Below are positions 1-7,879 of a stretch of 64,000 nucleotides of DNA, in pieces (the first letter of the stretch is position 1; each line of letters opens with the position of its first letter). Source of the DNA: Paenibacillus_I sp035510375 (GTDB lineage: Bacteria > Bacillota > Bacilli > Paenibacillales > Paenibacillaceae); assembly GCF_035510375.1 (NCBI RefSeq), contig NZ_DATKHG010000067.1. One strand, 5' to 3'. Under the pieces are notes generated by a model, which had not been told where the DNA came from, did no database searches, and saw only the letters and a program-made list of their open reading frames with translations. The position numbers and the translations under genes are program-made.

Positions 1-2
1 TC

Positions 3-446
3 GTTGCCGATGCTTTTCCTTCGTTTGTGGACAACTTAGAGCGACGGTTTCTTCTTTTTCGCCATCGCATTGTGCTTGAAATTAACGAATCCATCATAGA
101 AGGACAAATTTGGAACGACCCCTTGTTCATTCAAAGAATCGGGGAACTCCGGGATGCAGGTTTTTTGATTGCCCTGGATGACGTGGGCGACGGGACGACC
201 ACGTTTCGGAAAATCGTCGAAATATCGCCGGATTTCATAAAGATAGACCGATTTTTTTCCGCTGGGCTGTCCATTTGCAAGAAAAAGCAAAAGGTGATCC
301 GGCTGTTCGTCGATTACTGCCGGGATGATTCCAGCCTCATTTTAGAAGGAATCGAACGAGAAGAGGATCTCGCTCTTGCCTCGTTATTAGGCGTGCCGAT
401 CGGGCAGGGCTTTTTTTTGGGCAAGCCCGACCGACTGGAGGAGTAA
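3..446 (+). CDS. EAL-domain protein, C-terminal part (cyclic-di-GMP phosphodiesterase family)
   Basis: The reading frame is already open at the left edge, so this gene is cut by the window and only its last part (about 147 residues) is visible. EAL landmarks appear in order: EINE, then LDDVGDG in the usual DDFGTG place, DFIKID with the catalytic-loop lysine, EGIE in the place of AEGVET, and a closing GQGFFLGKP. These Glu, Asp and Lys residues bind metal and c-di-GMP in active EAL enzymes, so activity is plausible. The EAL motif itself and any sensor domain lie outside the window. It sits just before two genes that overlap each other, the second a GGDEF protein, suggesting one c-di-GMP operon. 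Confidence 0.85.
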   Translation, partial: VADAFPSFVDNLERRFLLFRHRIVLEINESIIEGQIWNDPLFIQRIGELRDAGFLIALDDVGDGTTTFRKIVEISPDFIKIDRFFSAGLSICKKKQKVIRLFVDYCRDDSSLILEGIEREEDLALASLLGVPIGQGFFLGKPDRLEE

Positions 447-484
447 AGAGTAACCGAAAATGAAGACTGGAGGAATATGGTAAG

Positions 485-838
485 ATGGGTGATCAAAACG
501 TGTATTCACGAAAAGCAACGCTTTCGCTCAAAATCTCCGAATTTGAAGTGCCGCCTATGCAGGACCTGTTAATTATCGGGAAAAAGGCGCCGATCGGTCC
601 GGAAGCCGTAAAGCGGATGGCGGAGGCACTCTCCCCGGAGCAATTCACCCTGATCCGGATGGATCATCCAAGAATAGAAGCCGTTCTCATACGAAATTCG
701 CTTCTGCAGATGCTGGATCAACGACTTCTTATGAACATTGTCATGGAGGAGGCGGAGCGTTTGATCCACGACACCATGGTACTGCGTTCCGAACTGAAAA
801 TCGCGGTTTCCGTACAACGGGAGGTGGAATTGGGATGA
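485..838 (+). CDS. Hypothetical protein in c-di-GMP operon
   Basis: A 117-residue soluble protein with no signal peptide or membrane segment and no family that I recognise. The ATG is preceded by AGGA 11 bases upstream. Its stop overlaps the next start in an ATGA arrangement, so it is very probably translated together with the CBS-GGDEF protein downstream, and it follows the EAL gene by 38 bp. The C-terminal half (from about residue 55) looks helical and rich in Leu, Met and Glu. Position between an EAL and a GGDEF gene suggests a role in the same signalling pathway, but this is inference from context only. Confidence 0.7.
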   Translation: MGDQNVYSRKATLSLKISEFEVPPMQDLLIIGKKAPIGPEAVKRMAEALSPEQFTLIRMDHPRIEAVLIRNSLLQMLDQRLLMNIVMEEAERLIHDTMVLRSELKIAVSVQREVELG

Positions 839-1653
839 AAGTGTCCGAGATCATGGCATCTTCCGTTTATACGGTTTCGTCGGACAAAAGCGTTTCCTAC
901 GCAGCGGAACGGATGAACGAATGGAAAGTCGGTTCGTTAATCGTCGTGGACCATGGAATGGTCATGGGCATTATGACGTCCCGCGATGTCCGTTCTTCCC
1001 ATCCCAACCGCATTGTGGCGGATGCCATGACGCCGAACCCCATTTGCACTTCACCCGATCGGTTCATATGGGATGCGTTGAAAATCATGGATCGGCATGA
1101 AATCGAGCGAATTTTGATCATGGAAGAAGACAAGATGGTCGGTTTGGCGACACGGGAAGCGATTAAGATGAAAGTGTCCGAATTTATGGATCCGTTGACG
1201 GGTTTATACCGCGCGCCTTATATCCAGTATGCAGGGGAAGAGTTTCTGAAAAACCGGCAGCCTTTCCACCTGCTATTTATCGATTTGAATGATTTCGGTC
1301 AAATAAATAAGCGTTACGGCCATCCGTTCGGGGATGATGTGATCCGTGAATTTTCCAACAGGGCAGCAGCGGAAGTTGTCGAAGACCGTGATTTTCTGTG
1401 CAGGTATGCCGGCGATGAATTTGTCATGATCACGCTGGCGGATGATTCGGAAGTCGAACATTTCATACGGTTGTTCTCCCAGCCGATCGTGATCGACAAC
1501 ATCCCCGTATCCGCGGCAGTAGGGCATGTGAATGGACATCGGGAACCGGACTTCTTTACGTTGTCATTGCGGGAGATTTTGGGCAGGGCCAGTTTATTGT
1601 CCACATCTCTCAAGGTTGCGGCAATGGCGGAAGGACAATCCGCTTCCAAATGA
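835..1653 (+). CDS. CBS-pair plus GGDEF domain protein (putative diguanylate cyclase)
   Basis: A 272-residue cytoplasmic protein. Residues 1-115 form two CBS repeats (start MKVSEIM; second repeat around DAMTPNP), a ligand-sensing module that often binds adenine nucleotides. Residues 120-265 form a GGDEF domain: DPLTGLY, then FIDLNDFGQINKRYGH for the substrate and metal site, then RYAGDEF. The signature is AGDEF rather than GGDEF, a variant known from active cyclases. The inhibitory RxxD site is absent (EDRD at that place), so product feedback is not expected. The ATG overlaps the preceding stop. Likely role: making c-di-GMP in response to a small ligand, paired with the upstream EAL protein. 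Confidence 0.85.
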   Translation: MKVSEIMASSVYTVSSDKSVSYAAERMNEWKVGSLIVVDHGMVMGIMTSRDVRSSHPNRIVADAMTPNPICTSPDRFIWDALKIMDRHEIERILIMEEDKMVGLATREAIKMKVSEFMDPLTGLYRAPYIQYAGEEFLKNRQPFHLLFIDLNDFGQINKRYGHPFGDDVIREFSNRAAAEVVEDRDFLCRYAGDEFVMITLADDSEVEHFIRLFSQPIVIDNIPVSAAVGHVNGHREPDFFTLSLREILGRASLLSTSLKVAAMAEGQSASK

Positions 1654-1807
1654 TTGTCCACAGCATTGATTGAGAATCTGGCGGTTTTACAAACCATTTA
1701 TCATAATTGTCCTGACGTCATATTTCGAAGGTTTTCGGCAGGCGGAAAAACAAACGCCATTCTTATCTATGTGGACGGATTGTCCAACATCGGAGAAATC
1801 GACCAAA

Positions 1808-1978
1808 ATGTCCTATCGCCGCTCATGCAAAGCAAAAAAAGAGAAAGCCGCCTTTTTAACATTGGCGGGAATGGGGTGGATGCTGGCCGTCACCCTTATT
1901 ATCAATCCGGATATGCCAGGCCCGACCCAAATCATTGATGCGATTTACAGGCCGCTTGGCATGTTGCTTGAAAAATAG
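1808..1978 (+). CDS. Small putative membrane protein
   Basis: A 56-residue ORF with a basic N-terminus (KAKKEK) followed by one hydrophobic segment (AAFLTLAGMGWMLAVTLII) and a short polar tail. A GGAG sequence lies 12 bases before the ATG. The frame is open further upstream, but the start chosen here puts the membrane segment directly after a positively charged stretch, as expected for a small membrane protein. No family recognised. The overlapping ORF in another frame (1654-1938) has no such pattern and is not called. Confidence 0.4.
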   Translation: MSYRRSCKAKKEKAAFLTLAGMGWMLAVTLIINPDMPGPTQIIDAIYRPLGMLLEK

Positions 1979-2049
1979 GCTACAACATCTGCACCATTTT
2001 CATATGCCAATCGCACATTTGCCGGATATAAAACGAAGAAAAAAATGGA

Positions 2050-2078
2050 TTGACATCCCAACGTTAATCCTTTAAGAT
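2050..2078 (+). promoter_or_regulatory. SigA-type promoter of the carbohydrate locus
   Basis: TTGACA at 2050-2055 and TAAGAT at 2073-2078 with a 17-bp spacer, an almost ideal vegetative promoter. It reads into the LacI-family regulator at 2153 and probably on into fucI-araB. The palindrome at 2081-2112 begins two bases after the -10 box, so the transcription start lies inside it. Confidence 0.75.
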
Positions 2079-2080
2079 GA

Positions 2081-2112
2081 GTGTGTAACCGATTACGTAA
2101 TCGGTTACACAC
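2081..2112. promoter_or_regulatory. 32-bp perfect palindrome, putative LacI-family operator
   Basis: The left half GTGTGTAACCGATTAC (2081-2096) is the exact reverse complement of the right half (2097-2112). It lies directly downstream of the -10 box of the promoter at 2050-2078 and 40 bp before a LacI-family gene, so the simplest reading is autoregulation and repression of the catabolic genes. A related site, TGCAATCGATTACA at 6707-6720, precedes the first GH172 gene; its overlap with the right half here is 12 of 14 bases. Confidence 0.7.
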
Positions 2113-2152
2113 ATAGACCAACATGGCGACACAACTTTGAGGTGAACGAGCA

Positions 2153-3160
2153 TTGTCCAAGGCAACGATCAAGCAAGTGGCGGAGGAAGCGGAAGTATCA
2201 ACGGCAACCGTCTCGCGAGTCCTGAATGAAAGCGGTTACGTTAGTGGCGAAATCAAGGAACGGGTCTTGGATGCGATAAATCGGCTGAATTACCAGCCGA
2301 GCGCCATCGCCAGGAGCCTCAAACAGGACAAAACGTTCATGATCGGCATCATCGTTCCCGATATCTCAAACCCGTACTTTATGGGGATTTCCAGAGGAAT
2401 TGAAGATATGGTTGGACGGGAAGGATTCCAACTGATGTTCTGCAGTACGGACGAGAATCCGGAAAAAGAAAGCAGGCTCCTCCAGCTTCTTCATGAGAAA
2501 CGGGTGGATGCCATCGTTCTGGCCACTTCGGGGGGCAACGACCAAGCAGTCAAGCGATTGATCGATTCCGGGATACCAATCGTGCTGGTGGACCGCAAAC
2601 TCGAATCCGAGGAAGTGGGAAGACGGCTTGATCTCGTGGCGGAGGACAATGCGGACGGCGCTAGCCGCCTTACAAGCAAACTGCTCCAGGACGGGCATGT
2701 CCGGATCGGCGTCGTCAATGGACCGGGACGTGTCAGCACGGGACGGGAGCGTTACGAAGGTGTTTTGCAAGCGATGAGGGAACACGGGTTGAAGCCGGAT
2801 CCTTTGGTATTCAACGGAGACTTCTCCACCGACGATGGAACCAGGGCCGTTAGAAAGTTTTTGGAAACCGAGCCCAAGCCGACGGCGATCATTTCTCTCA
2901 ACAACCAGATGAGCTTAGGTGTCCTGCTGGAGATTGTCCGAAGCGGGCTGAGAATTCCCGACGATATGGCGATCGCCTCCTTCGGGGAAGTAGAAGCGGG
3001 ATTGCTGCTCAAGAATCCGGGATTATACTACATCGATCAGCACCCTTACGACATGGGGAAGAAAGCGGGAGATATTCTCCTTCGCCGGATCCGCAAAGAG
3101 GAAGTGCCGTTGGAGCCCGCTGTTGAAATATTCCGCAATGACATTAACCGGATTTCATGA
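2153..3160 (+). CDS. LacI-family transcriptional regulator
   Basis: A 335-residue repressor-type protein. Residues 4-50 are the LacI helix-turn-helix with hinge (IKQVAEEAEVSTATVSRVL, then NYQPSAIARSL), and residues 60-330 are a periplasmic-binding-protein-like effector domain (GIIVPDISNPYF near the start). The start is TTG at 2153 with GAGGTGA a few bases before. It is the first gene after the promoter with the 32-bp palindrome and is followed 49 bp later by fucI, so it probably controls its own operon. The effector is not known; D-arabinose, D-ribulose or an arabino-oligosaccharide are the obvious candidates from context. Confidence 0.9.
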   Translation: MSKATIKQVAEEAEVSTATVSRVLNESGYVSGEIKERVLDAINRLNYQPSAIARSLKQDKTFMIGIIVPDISNPYFMGISRGIEDMVGREGFQLMFCSTDENPEKESRLLQLLHEKRVDAIVLATSGGNDQAVKRLIDSGIPIVLVDRKLESEEVGRRLDLVAEDNADGASRLTSKLLQDGHVRIGVVNGPGRVSTGRERYEGVLQAMREHGLKPDPLVFNGDFSTDDGTRAVRKFLETEPKPTAIISLNNQMSLGVLLEIVRSGLRIPDDMAIASFGEVEAGLLLKNPGLYYIDQHPYDMGKKAGDILLRRIRKEEVPLEPAVEIFRNDINRIS

Positions 3161-3209
3161 AACGAATGGCAATGGCCAGATCTGACAGACTCGGAGAGGA
3201 TGGACGAAG

Positions 3210-5003
3210 ATGAACGATTCAGTAATCTGCAATCGATTGCGGGGAAGCATGCCCAAGATCGGAATTCGACCTGTTATTGACGGCAGACGCGGCGGGATCC
3301 GCGAGTCTTTCGAAGATGTGACGATGGAGATGGCAAGACAGGCGGCCGCTTTTCTGTCCGCGAATCTAAGGCACAGCAACGGGATGCCGGTCGATTGCGT
3401 GGTTGCCGACACCTGCATCGGCGGGGTCGCGGAAGCGGCTCAGACAGAGGAGAAGTTTGCAAGGGAAAACGTGGGTCTTACGATTTCCGTAACGCCGTCC
3501 TGGTGCTATCCGACTGAAACGATGGATACCCATCCGACGCGGCCGAAAGCCATTTGGGGATTTAATGGAACGGAACGGCCCGGCGCGGTTTACCTGGCTG
3601 CCGTGCTCGGGGCGCATAACCAGAAAGGGCTGCCCGCTTTCTCCATCTACGGGCATGACGTTCAAGATATCGGGGATACGGAAATTACGCCGGATGTTCA
3701 AGAGAAGCTGCTGCAATTCGCCAAAGCGGGCCTCGCAGTCGCCACGATGCAAGGAAAGTCGTACCTGTCGATGGGATCCGTCTCCATGGGGATCGCCGGT
3801 TGTATCGTCGACGAAACGTTCTTCCAGCACTACCTGGGCATCCGGAACGAATATGTGGACATGACGGAATTCGTCCGTCGGATGGAGCTCGGCATTTACG
3901 ACAAGGAAGAGTTCGACCGCGCGCTCGTTTGGGTCAAGGAAAATTGCGACCCCGGCGCCGACGTCAATCCGGAGCACCTGAAGCGCACCGATAAGCAGAA
4001 AGCGAAGGATTGGGAAAGCGTCGTGAAAATGACCCTGATTGCCCGCGACATGATGGTCGGCAATCCGAAGCTGGCTGACATCGGGTACGGCGAGGAAGCG
4101 CTGGGACGCAACGCAATAGCCGCCGGCTTCCAGGGTCAGCGGGCTTGGACCGACTTCTTTCCGAACGGAGACTTCATGGAAGCGATCCTGACCTCCTCCT
4201 TCGACTGGAACGGAATCCGGGAGCCTTATATGGTGGCGACGGAGAACGATACGCTGAACGGCATCACCATGCTGTTCGGCCACCTGCTCACGGATGCCGC
4301 CCAAATCTTTGCGGACGTTCGTACATACTGGAGCCCGGACGCGGTCAAACGTGTGACCGGCCGCGAACTGGAAGGCAAGGCCGCGAACGGTGTGATCCAC
4401 TTGATCAACTCTGGTCCAGCTGCGCTTGACGGCACGGGACAACAGACGAGGCACGGTAAGCCGGTCATGAAACCATTCTGGGAAATTACGAAGGAAGAAG
4501 TGCAAGCATGCCTTGATGCGACCAAGTGGTGTCCGGCTGTCGACTTCTTCCGAGGAGGCGGATTCTCAACAGATTTCACGACCCGTGAAGGCATGCCTGT
4601 CACAATGGCGAGGATCAACCTGATCGCCGGAATAGGGCCGGTTCTGCAAATCGCAGAGGGTTATACGGTAGAACTGCCTGATGAGATTCACGATAAGCTG
4701 GATCAACGGAGCAATCCGACATGGCCGACCACCTGGTTTGTTCCGAACCTGACAGGCGAAGGGCTCTTCAAGGATGTCTATACGGTAATGTACAACTGGG
4801 GATCCAACCACGCGTCCGTCAGCTGCGGGCATGTCGGCGGAGATTTCATCACCTTGGCATCCATGCTCAGGATTCCGGTATGCATGCACAACGTGCCGGA
4901 AAATCGGGTTTTCCGCCCGAGCTACTGGACGGCGTTCGGGGGGGTGGAGCCCGTTGGAGCGGATTACCGCGCTTGCGCGGCTTTAGGGCCGTTGTATCGG
5001 TAA
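3210..5003 (+). CDS. fucI: L-fucose / D-arabinose isomerase
   Basis: 597 residues, the usual length for FucI, and alignable by eye with E. coli FucI along its whole length (PKIGIRPVIDGRR, RPKAIWGFNGTERPGAVYLA, SIYGHDVQD). Manganese ligands expected from the family are present: Glu345 in ATENDTLNG, Asp369 in ADVRTYW, and His534 in SNHASV. FucI converts L-fucose to L-fuculose and also D-arabinose to D-ribulose. No fuculokinase (FucK) or fuculose-phosphate aldolase lies nearby; the next gene is a ribulokinase. This favours D-arabinose as the true substrate here (inference). An alternative start at 3249 (MPKIG) is possible. Confidence 0.95.
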   Translation: MNDSVICNRLRGSMPKIGIRPVIDGRRGGIRESFEDVTMEMARQAAAFLSANLRHSNGMPVDCVVADTCIGGVAEAAQTEEKFARENVGLTISVTPSWCYPTETMDTHPTRPKAIWGFNGTERPGAVYLAAVLGAHNQKGLPAFSIYGHDVQDIGDTEITPDVQEKLLQFAKAGLAVATMQGKSYLSMGSVSMGIAGCIVDETFFQHYLGIRNEYVDMTEFVRRMELGIYDKEEFDRALVWVKENCDPGADVNPEHLKRTDKQKAKDWESVVKMTLIARDMMVGNPKLADIGYGEEALGRNAIAAGFQGQRAWTDFFPNGDFMEAILTSSFDWNGIREPYMVATENDTLNGITMLFGHLLTDAAQIFADVRTYWSPDAVKRVTGRELEGKAANGVIHLINSGPAALDGTGQQTRHGKPVMKPFWEITKEEVQACLDATKWCPAVDFFRGGGFSTDFTTREGMPVTMARINLIAGIGPVLQIAEGYTVELPDEIHDKLDQRSNPTWPTTWFVPNLTGEGLFKDVYTVMYNWGSNHASVSCGHVGGDFITLASMLRIPVCMHNVPENRVFRPSYWTAFGGVEPVGADYRACAALGPLYR

Positions 5004-5021
5004 GAATTGGGGGCGGAACAG

Positions 5022-6686
5022 ATGGAAAAGCGCTACGCTATCGGCATTGACTATGGGACGGAATCGGGAAGAGCACTTCTCGTGAATATCGCCACCGGCG
5101 AAGAGGTCGCCACACATGTCACGCCTTATCCTCATGGTGTGATCGACCAAAGGCTTCCCGGATCGGGCAAGAAACTGAAGAATGACTGGGCGCTGCAGCA
5201 CCCGGACGATTATTTGGAAGTGCTGCGGAAATCCGTGCCAGCCGTGTTGAAAGCCTCAAGCCTGAGCGCTGATTTTGTCATCGGAATCGGCATTGATTTC
5301 ACCGCATGCACCATGATGCCTCTCGATTCGAATGGAACGCCATTGTGTATGCTTGAGGAATGGAAGGATAATCCCCATAGCTGGGTGAAGCTCTGGAAGC
5401 ATCACGCCGCGCAGGAAGAGGCGAATCGGATTAACGATAAGGCGCGTGAGCGGGGAGAGTCCTTCCTTGACCGTTACGGCGGCAGACTATCCTCGGAATG
5501 GATGCTCGCCAAAGCATGGCAGATCCTGAACGAAGCTCCCGACATTTATGAGAAAGCGGATTCCTTCATGGAAGCTGCGGATTGGATCGTCATGCAAATG
5601 ACGGACCGGTTCGTGCGCAACAGCTGCACGGCAGGATACAAGGCCGTTTGGAACAAGCGCGATGGCTTCCCGTCGGCGGATTTCCTGCGGTCGCTGGATC
5701 CTCGCCTGGAGACGCTGGCAACCGGGAAGCTCCGCGGGCCGATCGTGCCGCTTGGCACGAAAGCAGGCGTTCTGAATGAGAGGATGGCCGCCCTGATGGG
5801 ACTAAGGCCTGGAACGGCAGTCGCGGTCGGCAATATTGATGCCCATGCCATGGTTCCGGCTGTCGGAGTCGTATCGCCGGGGAAGCTGGTGCTCGCGATG
5901 GGCACCTCCACGTGCCACTTGCTGCTAAGCGACAAGGAAGTGCATGCGGAAGGCATAGCCGGGGTAGTGGAAGACGGTATTGTAGCGGGTTATTACGCTT
6001 ATGAGGCCGGGCAGTCCGCGGTCGGCGATATTTTTGCATGGTACGTGGATGAAGCCATTCCGGACTATGTACGGAAGTTCGCTGGCGAAGAGAACATTAG
6101 CGTCCATGAATGGCTGGAACGCCGGGCGGCTTCCCGGCGGCCGGGTGAAAGCGGAATAATCGCGCTTGATTGGTGGAACGGCAATCGTTCCGTGTTAATG
6201 GATGCGGATTTGACCGGGGTCTTGGTAGGGCTGACGCTACAGACAAAACCGGAAGAAATTTACCGCGCTTTGCTGGAAGCGACAGCCTTCGGAACCCGCA
6301 AAATCATTGAGGCGTTCCAGAACGGCGGAGTCGCCGTTGACGAGCTGTACGCATGCGGAGGTCTTCCGCAACGGAACCGGCTCCTGATGCAGATCTACGC
6401 GGATGTTACGGGACGCGAGATCAAAATTGCAGCTTCAACCCAGACGGCGGCGCTCGGTGCGGCCATGTTCGGTGCCGTGGCGGCGGGAGCGGAGGCTGGC
6501 GGTTTCGACTCGATCCTGGACGCGGCGCAGCGGATGGCACGGGTACGCGAGGAAACGTTTAAGCCGATTGCCGAGAATGTTCTGATCTATGACCGCCTGT
6601 ATCGCGAATATAGTGAATTGCACGATTATTTTGGCCGGGGCGGCAATGACGTTCTGAAACGGTTAAAGGCGATTAGGTCAGGCTAA
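5022..6686 (+). CDS. araB: Ribulokinase (FGGY family)
   Basis: 554 residues from the ATG at 5022 (GGGGGCGG just upstream). FGGY kinase landmarks: IGIDYGTESGR phosphate loop near the N-terminus, the GIGIDFTACT stretch, GNIDAHA, and MGTSTCHL plus CGGLPQRN and TQTAALGAAMFG in the C-terminal ATP lobe, all typical of AraB rather than FucK. AraB-type ribulokinases phosphorylate ribulose at C5 and accept D-ribulose as well as L-ribulose. There is no araA or araD in the window; coupled with FucI 18 bp upstream, D-ribulose to D-ribulose 5-phosphate is the likely reaction, feeding the pentose phosphate pathway directly. The stop codon sits in the loop of a small hairpin. Confidence 0.93.
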   Translation: MEKRYAIGIDYGTESGRALLVNIATGEEVATHVTPYPHGVIDQRLPGSGKKLKNDWALQHPDDYLEVLRKSVPAVLKASSLSADFVIGIGIDFTACTMMPLDSNGTPLCMLEEWKDNPHSWVKLWKHHAAQEEANRINDKARERGESFLDRYGGRLSSEWMLAKAWQILNEAPDIYEKADSFMEAADWIVMQMTDRFVRNSCTAGYKAVWNKRDGFPSADFLRSLDPRLETLATGKLRGPIVPLGTKAGVLNERMAALMGLRPGTAVAVGNIDAHAMVPAVGVVSPGKLVLAMGTSTCHLLLSDKEVHAEGIAGVVEDGIVAGYYAYEAGQSAVGDIFAWYVDEAIPDYVRKFAGEENISVHEWLERRAASRRPGESGIIALDWWNGNRSVLMDADLTGVLVGLTLQTKPEEIYRALLEATAFGTRKIIEAFQNGGVAVDELYACGGLPQRNRLLMQIYADVTGREIKIAASTQTAALGAAMFGAVAAGAEAGGFDSILDAAQRMARVREETFKPIAENVLIYDRLYREYSELHDYFGRGGNDVLKRLKAIRSG

Positions 6687-6697
6687 ACCTGACTTTT
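6677..6697 (+). terminator. Weak hairpin with T-run after araB
   Basis: Stem GTCAGG (6677-6682) and CCTGAC (6688-6693) with a 5-base loop holding the araB stop, followed by TTTTA. The short stem suggests partial termination between the fucI-araB genes and the GH172 gene. Confidence 0.4.
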
Positions 6698-6706
6698 ACA
6701 CAAGAA

Positions 6707-6720
6707 TGCAATCGATTACA
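6707..6720. promoter_or_regulatory. Putative operator, relative of the 2081-2112 palindrome
   Basis: TGCAATCGATTACA is a near-palindrome centred on CG, a common form for LacI-family operators. It resembles one half of the palindrome in front of the first LacI gene and lies 27 bp before the GH172 start. It may serve as a second binding site in the same regulon. Confidence 0.4.
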
Positions 6721-6746
6721 CATGACTGGACAAAGGAGAGCTCACA

Positions 6747-7856
6747 ATGGACGTACAACAAAGCCTTTCATCCCTCAGCCAAGCCAGAACCGGTAAAAGA
6801 AAACGAGTCTCCAGCTATGACCGGTCCGGCGGCAATAAAGATTACTATTCGATCAAGCCAGGGGACAAGGTGGAGATTTGCCATATCAAGGGTGCAGGCG
6901 CCATCACGCATATTTGGATGACCATGGCGCCGGATGCCCCTGTTGAAGAAGCTTTTCTGCCGCGCAAAATCGTCCTGCGCATGTACTGGGACAACGAGAA
7001 GGAGCCCAGCGTGGAAGCCCCGATCGGTGACTTTTTCGGAATGGGCCACGGCATGACCCGGAATTACACCTCGGTCGCCTTGATGATGAGCCCGGAGGAC
7101 GGAAAGGCGTTTAACTCCTTCTTCCGGATGCCGTATGCAATCGATGCCAGAATCGAGATCGAGAGTGAAGCGGATTTGCCGATCAAATTCTATTTCTATA
7201 TCGATTACGAGGAATATGGGGAACTGCCGGATAACGAGCTCAGATTCCACGCCCAATGGAACCGGGAGAATCCGACAGATGGCAGCAGCGAAGACGGGAT
7301 GGATAACGCGTACTTCGAATTCGGAGGCAAGAACACGACCGGAGAGGGCAACTATGTCATCCTGGACGCGGCAGGCAAAGGACATTACATTGGATGCAAC
7401 TTCAACGTCCATAACCTTCGCGATACAAGGGAGTGGAACTGGTATGGCGAAGGCGACGACATGATCTTCATCGATGGCGAACCTTGGCCGCCGACTTTGC
7501 ACGGAACGGGCATGGAAGACTACTTCAACACGGCGTGGTGCCCGCAGCAGGAAATATGCACGCCATACCACGGCATCATCCTGGGCGGCGGACCGAACTG
7601 GAGCGGCAAAATATCAGCCTATCGCTACCACATCCTCGACCCGATCATGTTCGACAAGAGCATCAAGGTCACGATCGAGCACGGCCACAACAATCACAGG
7701 AGCGACGACGTTTCTTCCACGGCCTACTGGTATCAGCAAGAACCGCATCGTCCGTTCGCACCGCTCCCGAAGGTGGAGAAACGGCTGCCGGTTGAGGACA
7801 TTAAGCCCTTCAATCCAGACAGCCTCGCGAAAATATTCGGCCATTCGAATCCATAA
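6747..7856 (+). CDS. DUF2961 / GH172-family glycosidase (putative exo-alpha-D-arabinofuranosidase)
   Basis: 369 residues with no signal peptide, hence probably cytoplasmic. DUF2961 hallmarks: SSYDRSGGN near residue 28, the jelly-roll part with GAGAITHIWMT, and two conserved acidic motifs, WYGEGDD and HGTGMEDYF, whose glutamates are the likely catalytic pair (22 residues apart here and in the second copy at 16682). GH172 includes alpha-D-fructofuranosidases and exo-alpha-D-arabinofuranosidases acting on mycobacterial arabinan. Context (GH183, FucI, AraB) supports the arabinofuranosidase reading. Good ribosome site (AAAGGAGAG). The gene is 23 bp from the DUF4185 gene. Confidence 0.88.
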   Translation: MDVQQSLSSLSQARTGKRKRVSSYDRSGGNKDYYSIKPGDKVEICHIKGAGAITHIWMTMAPDAPVEEAFLPRKIVLRMYWDNEKEPSVEAPIGDFFGMGHGMTRNYTSVALMMSPEDGKAFNSFFRMPYAIDARIEIESEADLPIKFYFYIDYEEYGELPDNELRFHAQWNRENPTDGSSEDGMDNAYFEFGGKNTTGEGNYVILDAAGKGHYIGCNFNVHNLRDTREWNWYGEGDDMIFIDGEPWPPTLHGTGMEDYFNTAWCPQQEICTPYHGIILGGGPNWSGKISAYRYHILDPIMFDKSIKVTIEHGHNNHRSDDVSSTAYWYQQEPHRPFAPLPKVEKRLPVEDIKPFNPDSLAKIFGHSNP

Positions 7857-7879
7857 CTTGGAGCACTTGAGAGGGGGGG

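Noticed and set aside
1654..1938. 94-residue frame after the CBS-GGDEF gene
   Set aside because: No ribosome site and no protein-like pattern; the overlapping small membrane-protein frame (1808-1978) is more convincing.
3210..6686. L-fucose catabolic operon
   Set aside because: There is no fuculokinase or fuculose-phosphate aldolase, the kinase is of AraB type, and the glycosidase families around it do not include fucosidases.
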